Origin: Phycisphaerales bacterium
GTDB lineage: Bacteria; Planctomycetota; Phycisphaerae; Phycisphaerales; SM1A02
Assembly: GCA_007125255.1 (NCBI GenBank)
Contig: SLDM01000055.1
Location: forward strand, 1 to 6,921
DNA: 6,921 nt
Reading direction: 5' to 3'
Positions 1 to 5,723 of the stretch are shown piece by piece (position 1 is the first letter of the stretch; each line of letters begins with the position of its first letter). Under the pieces are notes generated by a model. It worked only from the letters and a program-made list of their open reading frames with translations, did no database searches and was not told the origin of the DNA. The translations under genes were made by a program, and so were the position numbers.

Positions 1-1
1 G

Positions 2-898
2 GTGGCGACGACGGAACATCTCCAGTCGGCGTTTGAGCATTGCCGCTGCGTGACGCGAAAGAGAGCGCGGAACTTCTACTACGGCCTCAAGCTCCTGCCG
101 GAGCCGCAGCGCTCCGCGCTCTACGCCATCTACGCGTGGATGCGCCGCGCCGATGACCTGGTGGACGGAGAAGCCGGCGATCAGTCGATCCCCGCCTCCA
201 GGCGACTGGCCGCCTTCCGCGCCGAGACCGACCGCGCGCTCGGCGGAGATCCGCCGGCGGGCGATCCGATCTGGTCGGCGCTCGCGCACGTCTCGGCCGA
301 GTTCAACCTGCAGCCCCGTCACTTCGGGGAGATGCTGGCCGGTCAGTTCGACGACACGGAAGCCAGTTCGTACCAGACCTTCGAGGAACTGCGAACCTAC
401 TGCTACCGCGTCGCGTCCACCGTCGGGCTGGTCTGTATTGAAATCTGGGGGTATTCCGATCCGGCGGCGCGGACCCATGCGGTCGATCGCGGTATCGCCT
501 TTCAGCTGACCAACATTCTGCGCGATTTCCGCGAGGACTTCGATGAAGGCCGGGTCTATCTGCCGCTCGAAGAGTTTGCCGCCCATGACATCACGCCGCG
601 TGAGCTGCGCCACTGGTCCCGGCCGAAACGCTGCACCGCCTTTCTCTCGAAACAGATCGACCGGGCGAGCTCATACTACGATCGATCGGCTCCCCTCGAA
701 GGGATGATCACGCCGGAGTGCGTCCCCACCCTCTGGGCGATGACCGCCATCTACCGCGGGCTCCTGGAGAAGATGCGATCCCATCCGGAGCGCGTCGCCG
801 GGGAAGACCGCATTCGCCTGAGCGCGATGGAAAAGGGGCTGATCGCGCTGCGGGCCCGGTGGTTCCGCATGCCGCAGCCGGCGGGGGCTTCGACGTGA
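2..898 (+). CDS. hpnD: Presqualene diphosphate synthase HpnD (squalene/phytoene synthase family)
   Basis: The family joins two farnesyl diphosphates head to head; HpnD makes presqualene diphosphate, the first step of the HpnCDE route to squalene. The 298-residue protein shows both aspartate-rich motifs that bind the Mg-diphosphates: DDLVD at residues 51-55 and QLTNILRD..ED at 168-179 (D175 and D179), followed by GRVYLP at 183-188. The early segment NFYYGLKLLP (24-33) and YAIYAWMRRADD (41-52) is HpnD-like rather than HpnC-like. Length is normal for the family, so the GTG at position 2 is a plausible true start, but only one base lies upstream and a start outside the window cannot be excluded. 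Its stop overlaps the hpnE start by four bases (GTGA). A phytoene synthase (CrtB) is the main alternative; the downstream hpnE favours HpnD. Confidence 0.87.
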   Translation: MATTEHLQSAFEHCRCVTRKRARNFYYGLKLLPEPQRSALYAIYAWMRRADDLVDGEAGDQSIPASRRLAAFRAETDRALGGDPPAGDPIWSALAHVSAEFNLQPRHFGEMLAGQFDDTEASSYQTFEELRTYCYRVASTVGLVCIEIWGYSDPAARTHAVDRGIAFQLTNILRDFREDFDEGRVYLPLEEFAAHDITPRELRHWSRPKRCTAFLSKQIDRASSYYDRSAPLEGMITPECVPTLWAMTAIYRGLLEKMRSHPERVAGEDRIRLSAMEKGLIALRARWFRMPQPAGAST

Positions 899-2322
899 GC
901 CGGGTCCTGATCATCGGAGGTGGACTGGCCGGCCTCGCCGCCGCAGTGCGCCTGACCGAACTCGACTACGAGGTCACGCTGCTGGAAACGCGCAAGAAGC
1001 TCGGTGGACGCGCCACGAGTTTCACCGATCCGCGCACCGGGGATGTGCTCGACAACTGCCAGCACGTTCTCATGGGGTGCTGCACGTACCTGATCGACTT
1101 CTACGATCGGCTCGGCGTCCTGGACACGATCGAATGGCACACCGAACTCTACTGGACGCGCGGGCAGGGATTGATCGACCGACTCAAGCCCGGCTGGCTC
1201 CCCGCCCCGCTGCACTTCTCCGGTTCGTTCGGCCGGTTCAGATCGTACACCCGCCAGGAAAAGCGTCATCTCGCCCGCGCGATGTGGCGAATGATCCGCC
1301 TCGGCCGTGCCGGGCGGCTCGCGTGGCGCGAGCGCACCTTTCTGGAGTTTCTGCGCGAGTGCGGACAGCCGGATGAGTTGATTCGATCCTACTGGCAGGT
1401 GGTCGTCGTCAGCGCCTGCAACCTGCCGGTTGAACGCGTCTCGGCGGAAGCAGCGCTGCAGGTCTTCCAGGAGGGATTTCTCGCGAGCAAGTGGTCTTCG
1501 GCGATGGGGCTGGCCTCCGTCCCGCTCTGGTCGCTCTACGATCCCGCCCACGAGGTCATCGAACAGGCCGGCGGCACAGTGCGCCTCGGCGTCAGCGTGA
1601 AGTCGATCAACTTTGACGGCCGCCGCGCCACCGGTGTGGTTACTGGCCATGGGCTCATCGAGTCCCCCACCATCGTCTCCGCCGTCCCCTTTGATCGCCT
1701 CGATAAACTCGTTGGCGCAGCCATGCGCAAGGCGGATGCGCGGCTGCAACAGCTCGAGTCATTCTCCGTCAGCCCGATCCTCGGCGTTCATCTGGTTTTC
1801 GATCAACCGGTGATGACACTGCCCCATCTCGTCCTCATCGATCGAGGGGTGCACTGGCTGTTCAACAAGGGTACCGACGGGGAGGGCCGGCAGCACATCC
1901 ATGCGGTGATCAGCGCCGCCGATGAGTGGATGCCGCTTCCGGAAGAGGAAATCACCCGGCGCGTTCTGGACGACGTCCACCACGTGATTCCCGCCTCCCG
2001 CGGTCTGGAGCCGGTTCGGGTGCGCGCGGTCAAGGAGAAGCGCGCCACCTTCGCGGCGGTCCCCGGCGTGGACCGGATCCGTCCCGGAGCCGCGCCGGGT
2101 GGTCCCGCTTCCTCGGATGGACTCGCCCCCGGCGGCATCCCGAACCTTTTCCTGGCCGGTGACTGGTGCGACACCGGCTGGCCGGCCACCATGGAAGGCG
2201 CCGTCCGCAGCGGCTATGCGGTTGCCGAATCGATTTCCGGGCATTCCTGCCGGATCGGTGAGGTCCCCCCCGGCGCTCTGGCCGCGGCGCTGGGCCTGCG
2301 CAGCGGGCTCGCAAAAATCTGA
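895..2322 (+). CDS. hpnE: Hydroxysqualene dehydroxylase HpnE (FAD-dependent amine oxidase/phytoene desaturase superfamily)
   Basis: HpnE removes the hydroxyl of hydroxysqualene to give squalene, the last step of the HpnCDE route. The 475-residue protein opens with a Rossmann dinucleotide-binding fold: RVLIIGGGLAG at residues 3-13, the ribose-binding glutamate E31, and LGGRA at 36-40. Near the C-terminus LFLAGDWCDTGWPATMEGAV (418-437) is the second FAD-contacting motif of this superfamily and is typical of HpnE. The GTG at 895 was chosen because it sits directly before the Rossmann strand and overlaps the hpnD stop (896-898), a usual sign of translational coupling. A run of five G (883-887) seven bases upstream is the only ribosome-site candidate. 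The frame is open back to 718, but that extension lies inside hpnD and has no family match. A carotenoid desaturase is the alternative function. Confidence 0.86.
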   Translation: MSRVLIIGGGLAGLAAAVRLTELDYEVTLLETRKKLGGRATSFTDPRTGDVLDNCQHVLMGCCTYLIDFYDRLGVLDTIEWHTELYWTRGQGLIDRLKPGWLPAPLHFSGSFGRFRSYTRQEKRHLARAMWRMIRLGRAGRLAWRERTFLEFLRECGQPDELIRSYWQVVVVSACNLPVERVSAEAALQVFQEGFLASKWSSAMGLASVPLWSLYDPAHEVIEQAGGTVRLGVSVKSINFDGRRATGVVTGHGLIESPTIVSAVPFDRLDKLVGAAMRKADARLQQLESFSVSPILGVHLVFDQPVMTLPHLVLIDRGVHWLFNKGTDGEGRQHIHAVISAADEWMPLPEEEITRRVLDDVHHVIPASRGLEPVRVRAVKEKRATFAAVPGVDRIRPGAAPGGPASSDGLAPGGIPNLFLAGDWCDTGWPATMEGAVRSGYAVAESISGHSCRIGEVPPGALAAALGLRSGLAKI

Positions 2323-2389
2323 CTCTGACCGCACATTGCTTCATCCTTCCGCGCCGGAGCAGTCGTATCATCAGTCGAAAACATGTGGG

Positions 2390-2407
2390 TTCGGGGGTGC
2401 CCCCGAA
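2390..2407 (+). promoter_or_regulatory. GC-rich stem-loop in the hpnE to Kazal-gene gap
   Basis: An 8-base perfect inverted repeat (TTCGGGGG / CCCCCGAA) with a two-base spacer lies 36 bases before the Kazal-gene ATG. It has no following T-run, so it is not a standard intrinsic terminator. It could block read-through from hpnE, or sit in the leader of the next mRNA. The rest of the 121-base gap (2323-2443) shows no convincing promoter: TTGACC at 2415-2420 has no -10 box at the right distance before the ATG. Confidence 0.4.
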
Positions 2408-2430
2408 GAACCTGTTGACCCGTGGAAATG

Positions 2431-2436
2431 TGAGGA
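2431..2436 (+). promoter_or_regulatory. Ribosome binding site of the Kazal-dockerin gene
   Basis: TGAGGA ends seven bases before the ATG at 2444. It is the best Shine-Dalgarno match in the window and supports that start over the much longer frame that is open from 2099 inside hpnE. Confidence 0.6.
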
Positions 2437-2443
2437 CCATCCC

Positions 2444-3712
2444 ATGAAGAAGATCTGGAGCGAAAACGTGGTGTTGCGCGCGCCGACCGTGCCACTGTGG
2501 ACGTATCTGCCGGTGCTGCTGGGGGCCTGTACTCTGCTGTTGCTGCTTTCCGGAACGCCCGCGGGCGGCCAGAACGAGGGTGCGAACGCGGACTGTACAA
2601 CCAACTCCGAGTGCGGCCCCGGTCAGTTCTGCAACAAGCCGGCGGGTGACTGCGCCGGCGATGGCGTCTGTACGCCGATTCCGGATCCGAACGAGGTCGC
2701 CTGTCCCGATGTCTGGGCCCCCGTCTGCGGGTGCGACGGCAAGACCTACAGCAACGACTGCTACGCCTTCGTTGCGGGGGTCAACGTGGCCGGGCCCGGA
2801 GAGTGCAACGGCAACGGCGATCCGCCGCTCTTCTGCTTTCTCGACGAGCAGTGTGGCGACGGACAGTTCTGCAACAAACCCGACGGCGCCTGTGAGGGCA
2901 TCGGTCAGTGCGATGCGATTCCGGGCGATGACTACGCCTGCGCGCTCATCCTCGATCCGGTCTGCGGCTGCGACGGCAACACGTACGACAACGCCTGCTT
3001 CGCCTGGCTCGCCGGAGTCAACGTGGCCTACTCCGGCGAATGCGGCGATGACCCGGGAACGAGCTGCTTCGATGACCGCGAGTGCCCCGACGGCTTTACC
3101 TGCCAGACACCCTTCGGTGAGTGCGATGCCGAAGGCACCTGCATCGAATTGCCCGGGCCCGGCCCGATCTTCTGCCCGCTCATCTATGACCCGGTCTGCG
3201 GGTGCGACGGCGTCACCTACAGCAACCCGTGCTTCGCCTCCGTCGTCGGCGCGAGCATCGCTTCGACCGGAGAGTGCCCGGATAACGGCACGCCGGCGTG
3301 CTTCGCCGATGCGGAGTGCGGTGACGGATTCTTCTGCGCGAAATCCTTGGGTGACTGCGGTGGCGAAGGCCTGTGTCTTCCGAAGATTCCCGAGGGGAAA
3401 TTCGCCTGTCCCGCGATCTATGATCCGGTCTGCGGCTGTGACGGCATGACCTACGGCAACGGCTGTGAGGCGGCCCTGGCCAACGCGAACCTGGCCTACA
3501 CCGGCCCGTGCTGTGAGGGCGATCTCACCCTGGACATGCAGGTCAATGTGTTTGACCTGCTCCAGTTGCTCGAAGACTGGGGTCCCTGTCCCGGATGCAA
3601 CTCCGACCTGACCGGCGACGACCAGGTGAACGTCTTCGACCTGCTCCAGCTGCTGAACAACTGGGGCCCGTGTCCGGATCCGCCCAACGGCCCGATCACA
3701 CTGACTCAGTAA
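2444..3712 (+). CDS. Secreted four-module Kazal-type protease inhibitor-like protein with C-terminal dockerin-like repeats
   Basis: The 422-residue product begins MKKIWSEN, with a hydrophobic stretch at about 18-37 ending GTPAGGQ, which reads as a Sec signal peptide with cleavage near residue 40-43. Four similar modules follow (C51-C121, C131-C200, C208-C278, C286-C356), each with exactly ten cysteines. The first five are in a companion motif like ECGPGQFCNKPAGDC; the last five belong to a Kazal-type domain with the signature PVCGCDGKTYSNDC. Residues 357-410 hold two dockerin-like EF-hand repeats. Kazal domains inhibit serine proteases by presenting a reactive loop; the likely P1 residues (second after the second Kazal cysteine) are D89, L168, L246 and A324. 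The protein is probably exported and disulphide-rich, held outside the cell or at the surface. The target protease is unknown, and inhibition itself is inferred from the fold only. The gene stands alone and converges on sthA with a 20-base gap. Confidence 0.85.
   Translation: MKKIWSENVVLRAPTVPLWTYLPVLLGACTLLLLLSGTPAGGQNEGANADCTTNSECGPGQFCNKPAGDCAGDGVCTPIPDPNEVACPDVWAPVCGCDGKTYSNDCYAFVAGVNVAGPGECNGNGDPPLFCFLDEQCGDGQFCNKPDGACEGIGQCDAIPGDDYACALILDPVCGCDGNTYDNACFAWLAGVNVAYSGECGDDPGTSCFDDRECPDGFTCQTPFGECDAEGTCIELPGPGPIFCPLIYDPVCGCDGVTYSNPCFASVVGASIASTGECPDNGTPACFADAECGDGFFCAKSLGDCGGEGLCLPKIPEGKFACPAIYDPVCGCDGMTYGNGCEAALANANLAYTGPCCEGDLTLDMQVNVFDLLQLLEDWGPCPGCNSDLTGDDQVNVFDLLQLLNNWGPCPDPPNGPITLTQ
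2594..3511 (+). repeat. Four in-frame repeats encoding the 10-cysteine Kazal modules
   Basis: Modules lie at 2594-2806, 2834-3043, 3065-3277 and 3299-3511 (71, 70, 71 and 71 codons), separated by 7 to 9 codon linkers rich in G, D, N and P. Cysteine spacing is nearly fixed: C-x5-C-x5-C-x6-C-x5-C, then nine or ten residues, C-x7-C-x1-C-x8-C-x14-C. The third and fourth of the Kazal-half cysteines form the CGC that replaces the more usual CGS. Modules 1 and 2 share QFCNKP and AGVNVA, while modules 3 and 4 have drifted, so the duplications are probably not all recent. Confidence 0.85.
3512..3673 (+). repeat. Two dockerin-like calcium-binding repeats at the protein C-terminus
   Basis: Residues 357-382 and 385-410 are two copies sharing VNVFDLLQLL and WGPC. 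The loops D360-x-T-x-D364...D371 and D388-x-T-x-D392...D399 match the 1-3-5-12 ligand pattern of type I dockerin/EF-hand loops. Each copy is bracketed by cysteines (C357/C382 and C385/C410), giving four cysteines beyond the Kazal modules. Known dockerins dock onto cohesins. In planctomycete proteins such C-terminal repeats are common without an obvious cohesin, so the partner here is unknown. Confidence 0.7.
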
Positions 3713-3732
3713 CGCCCTTCATCCTCCGCGCT

Positions 3733-5169
3733 TCACGCGGCCGTCGCCCGGTGATCGGATGCAGGTTCACCTGCATCCTCCCGGGCCATGGCCTGAAGCG
3801 CGCTGTAGGCGGCGTACTTGAACAGCTCGGCGAGCGAGGGATAGTTGAAACAGGCATTGATGAAGTAGTCGATGCCGGCGTGGTGAGAGATCGCGCTCTG
3901 CGCAAGATGAATGAGCTCCGTCGCGTCCTCGCCGATGATTGTCGCGCCGAGCAGTTCGCGCGAGTGCCGATCGAAAACGCATTTCAAGAGGCCTTCCTCA
4001 TCGCCGAGCATGCGGCCGCGCACGTTGTATCGGTACTCCGCGCGGCCGATCACGATATCGTGGAATTCCGCCCGGGCCTGCTCCGGCGTCTTGCCGACCA
4101 TCGAGATCGCGGGAATGGAGTAGATGCCGATCGGCGTGGTCGAAGCCAGTTTCGTCTTGAAATCGATGTTGAACATCGAGCAGGCGGCGATACGCCCCTG
4201 CTCCATCGACGTCGCCGCCAGCGCGGGAAAGCCGATCACGTCTCCGGCGGCACGGATCGACGGAATGCTGGTTCGGTACTGTTCATCCACCAGGATCAGA
4301 CCGCGATCGCCCATCGCCACGCCGACCTCCTCGAGGCCGATGCCACGGGTGTTGCTCTGTCGTCCGGCGGCCCAGAGCAGCGTGTCGGCCTCCACTTTCT
4401 CGCCGTTCGACAGGCTGACGCGAACCGAGCCGAACGAATCGACCTTGACTGCGTCGACCGTCGTTTCCAGCACGAAGTTCACCCCCTGGCGCTTCATCGA
4501 GCTGACCAGGCGCTCGCGACACTCTCCATCCAGGAACGACAGGATCTCCGCGCCGTGATGGACCAGCGTGACGCTGGTTTCGATCTCGGCAAACATCGAG
4601 GCGTATTCCGTACCGATGACCCCACCTCCGACGATCACCAGTGAGGAGGGCACGTGATCGAGCGTGAGAATACTGTCGGCTTCGACCACGTTTCGATCGT
4701 CAAACGGGATGTGGTCCGGCCGCAGCGGTGAGGAGCCGGTCGTGATCAGAATGTTCGACGCGCTGATCGTGCGCTCATGGCCGTTCGCGTCCGTCACCGC
4801 GACGGTGTGCGGATCGACCAGTCGCCCCTCTCCGTGGACGACCGTGATGCCGTGGCGGTCGAAGGACGCCTCGATACGGTCGTGCTCCTGCGCCTCGATG
4901 AGATGACGCCGGGCCATGAACTTGTTCATGGAGAACGCGTGATCGACCCGGAAGTTCATGCCCGGCAGCGGACGGCGGTGAAAGGCGGAACAGAGCAGCG
5001 CCGTTTCCCGCAGCGATTTGGAAGGAATGGTTCCGGTGTTGACCATCGCCCCGCCCGGACGCACGTTGCGTTCCACGATCGCGACACGGAAACCGTAATA
5101 GCTCGCCTGTGTCGCGGCCTTTTCGCCGGCCGGGCCACAGCCGACACAGATCAGATCGTAATCATGCAT
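3733..5169 (-). CDS. sthA: Soluble (Si-specific) NAD(P)+ transhydrogenase
   Basis: This cytoplasmic FAD enzyme moves hydride between NADPH and NAD+ and balances the two pools. The 478-residue protein has an FAD Rossmann motif (VGCGPAG, 9-15), GTIPSK at 46-51, a second Rossmann site for the nicotinamide cofactor (VGGGVIG, 180-186), LSFLD at 210-214, the FAD motif AAGDVIGFPALA at 307-318, and FNYPSLAELFKYAA at 441-454. The last replaces the catalytic HxHPT segment of dihydrolipoamide dehydrogenase and fits SthA. Both redox cysteine positions are changed (M42 and T47), so it cannot be a disulphide oxidoreductase. V203-H204-H205 replaces the acidic residue of NAD-only relatives, fitting NADP(H) binding. 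The ATG at 5169 fits the family N-terminus; an in-frame ATG at 5229 and the frame open to 5478 add sequence without family character. There is no clear Shine-Dalgarno. The last 15 or so residues are a short extension. Confidence 0.9.
   Translation of the reverse strand: MHDYDLICVGCGPAGEKAATQASYYGFRVAIVERNVRPGGAMVNTGTIPSKSLRETALLCSAFHRRPLPGMNFRVDHAFSMNKFMARRHLIEAQEHDRIEASFDRHGITVVHGEGRLVDPHTVAVTDANGHERTISASNILITTGSSPLRPDHIPFDDRNVVEADSILTLDHVPSSLVIVGGGVIGTEYASMFAEIETSVTLVHHGAEILSFLDGECRERLVSSMKRQGVNFVLETTVDAVKVDSFGSVRVSLSNGEKVEADTLLWAAGRQSNTRGIGLEEVGVAMGDRGLILVDEQYRTSIPSIRAAGDVIGFPALAATSMEQGRIAACSMFNIDFKTKLASTTPIGIYSIPAISMVGKTPEQARAEFHDIVIGRAEYRYNVRGRMLGDEEGLLKCVFDRHSRELLGATIIGEDATELIHLAQSAISHHAGIDYFINACFNYPSLAELFKYAAYSALQAMAREDAGEPASDHRATAA
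3757..3778. repeat. Perfect 10-base inverted repeat inside the 3' end of sthA
   Basis: GGATGCAGGT and its exact reverse complement ACCTGCATCC are separated by two bases. It lies 45 bases past the stop of the rightward Kazal gene and 22 bases before the sthA stop, coding for residues 464-471 in the SthA tail. No T-run follows on either strand. It could fold in both convergent transcripts. Confidence 0.6.
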
Positions 5170-5228
5170 ACCGCCGTTATCGGTCGGGATCGCGCGGCGA
5201 TTCAGACCGAAATGTCGGGGAGGGGCCA

Positions 5229-5246
5229 TTTTTGCAACATTTTTTT
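5229..5246 (-). promoter_or_regulatory. AT-rich A-tract pair upstream of sthA, possible promoter region
   Basis: On the minus strand this reads A7, then TGTTGC, then A5: an AT island in otherwise GC-rich DNA, 60 to 77 bases before the sthA ATG. The tracts are centred about 12 bases apart, near one helical turn, so local bending is possible. TTGCAA inside it could be a -35 box, but no good -10 follows. The promoter role is a guess from position and composition. Confidence 0.25.
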
Positions 5247-5256
5247 GCGAGGGGAA

Positions 5257-5328
5257 AGGGACGGTGGAAAGGCACGGAGGCATGAAGGGAAAGAAAGTGA
5301 CGGAGTGACGGAGTGACGAAGTGACGGC
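5257..5328 (+). repeat. Left purine-rich array with 8-base periodicity
   Basis: Nine octamers can be read in phase. The clear core is GTGACGGA, GTGACGGA, GTGACGAA, GTGACGGC from 5297. Before it come TGGAAAGG, CACGGAGG and CATGAAGG in the same register, with one degenerate unit (GAAAGAAA, 5289-5296). Bases 5295-5317 match, in inverted orientation, 19 of 23 bases at 5480-5502 on the far side of the palindromic element. Confidence 0.75.
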
Positions 5329-5334
5329 CATTGC

Positions 5335-5437
5335 GTCGTCCCCGCGTAAGCGGGGACCAGGGGGCGTGCAGGACGCTTTCGGTATGCGGGTCGCTCCTGG
5401 CGCGTCCCGCCTGGATTCCCGCTTCCGCGGGAATGAC
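5335..5437. repeat. MITE-like palindromic element with two hairpin-forming terminal inverted repeats
   Basis: The left end (5335-5360) and the reverse complement of the right end (5411-5437) match at 21 of 27 aligned positions. Each end is itself a hairpin: GTCCCCGC-gtaa-GCGGGGAC (5338-5357) and ATTCCCGC-ttcc-GCGGGAAT (5415-5434). The second fits ATTCCC-N8-GGGAAT, the form of the dispersed dRS3-type repeat known from Neisseria and similar repeats found in many genomes. Inner pairs CCAGG/CCTGG (5357-5361/5410-5414) and GGACGC/GCGTCC (5371-5376/5402-5407) could extend the fold. No transposase and no clear target duplication are visible, so mobility is inferred by resemblance only. Confidence 0.7.
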
Positions 5438-5468
5438 CGAATCAGGCCCCTGCCGAAGTCTCCCCCCT

Positions 5469-5502
5469 TTCGTCCCACTGTAACTTCGTTACTTCGTCAC
5501 TT
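5469..5502 (-). repeat. Right 8-base array, inverted relative to the left array
   Basis: Read on the minus strand from 5500 it gives GTGACGAA, GTAACGAA, GTTACAGT, GGGACGAA in an unbroken 8-base register. It carries the same motif family as the left array in the opposite orientation, so the pair forms an outer inverted repeat around the palindromic element. It begins about 12 bases past the stop of the small membrane-protein gene. Confidence 0.65.
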
Positions 5503-5513
5503 CCCCAGTCCCC

Positions 5514-5720
5514 TCACGGCGGCGGTGGTTCTTCATCGTCCCGGCCGAAATACCCGTACGCCACGTTCAGAATCAGGACCCGGCAGAGGATCACCGCGAC
5601 CAGAACCAGCAGCGAGGCCAGGGCCTTGTCCTCGTGGAAGACAAAGAACAGGGCCGCACTCACCAGCGCGACGGCCGCGATCAGATGGCAGATGAATCGC
5701 CAGAAGAGCACGCGGTTCAT
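5514..5720 (-). CDS. Small two-helix membrane protein of unknown function
   Basis: I do not recognise this 68-residue protein. It has two hydrophobic segments, about 9-28 and 34-56, joined by a short charged turn (HEDK, 29-32), then an acidic, proline-rich tail (GRDDEEPPPP). This predicts a helical hairpin in the inner membrane; topology cannot be settled by eye. The ATG at 5720 follows the TGA of the upstream peptidase gene after three bases, so translation probably restarts from that gene; no Shine-Dalgarno is seen. Clean membrane-protein composition and the tight spacing argue that it is real. Overlapping frames on both strands here look like shadows, since they are arginine-rich and lack family character. 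Confidence 0.6.
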   Translation of the reverse strand: MNRVLFWRFICHLIAAVALVSAALFFVFHEDKALASLLVLVAVILCRVLILNVAYGYFGRDDEEPPPP

Positions 5721-5723
5721 GGA

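Larger units (their letters stand above)
5170..5513. other. 344-base non-coding gap upstream of sthA, filled mostly with repeats
   Basis: No gene is supported here. From sthA outward it holds about 60 bases of unremarkable leader, two A-tracts (5229-5246), a purine-rich 8-base array, a palindromic element (5335-5437), about 30 bases with nothing recognised, and an inverted 8-base array ending next to the small membrane-protein gene. Frames open through it on both strands read peptides such as SFPRKRES and DSRFRGND, which are translations of the palindromic repeat and not protein. The sthA promoter should lie here on the minus strand, but no convincing -35/-10 pair is visible. Confidence 0.7.

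Noticed and set aside
718..894. Longer N-terminus for hpnE from an in-frame start at 718
   Set aside because: The extra 59 residues overlap hpnD and lie before the Rossmann strand, which in this family is at the very N-terminus.
751..1749. Long open frame on the minus strand opposite hpnE (332 codons)
   Set aside because: It is antisense to a clear gene in GC-rich DNA, and its translation has low-complexity, charged composition with no recognisable motif.
2415..2420. TTGACC as a -35 promoter box for the Kazal gene
   Set aside because: The matching -10 position would fall on CATCCC directly before the ATG, over the ribosome-site spacer.
2525..2530. Lipoprotein signal (LGAC, cysteine 29) in the Kazal-dockerin protein
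   Set aside because: The cysteine sits inside the hydrophobic core with LLLLL after it, so cleavage there would leave a hydrophobic stretch on the mature protein. A Sec signal peptide cut near residue 40-43 fits better.
3733..5169. Dihydrolipoamide dehydrogenase, glutathione reductase or mercuric reductase
   Set aside because: Neither redox cysteine nor the C-terminal HxHPT catalytic motif is present, while the LSFLD and FNYPSLAE segments fit SthA.
5297..5328. CRISPR array or CRISPR-like repeats
   Set aside because: The repeats are 8 bases long and directly adjacent, with no spacers.
5335..5437. Intrinsic terminator for the small membrane-protein gene or sthA
   Set aside because: The hairpins are GC-rich, but no T-run follows on either strand, and they are paired as terminal inverted repeats.
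5321..5695. Plus-strand open frame of 124 codons across the repeat element
   Set aside because: It runs through repeat DNA and antisense to the membrane-protein gene. The peptide is arginine- and proline-rich and partly a translation of the palindrome.
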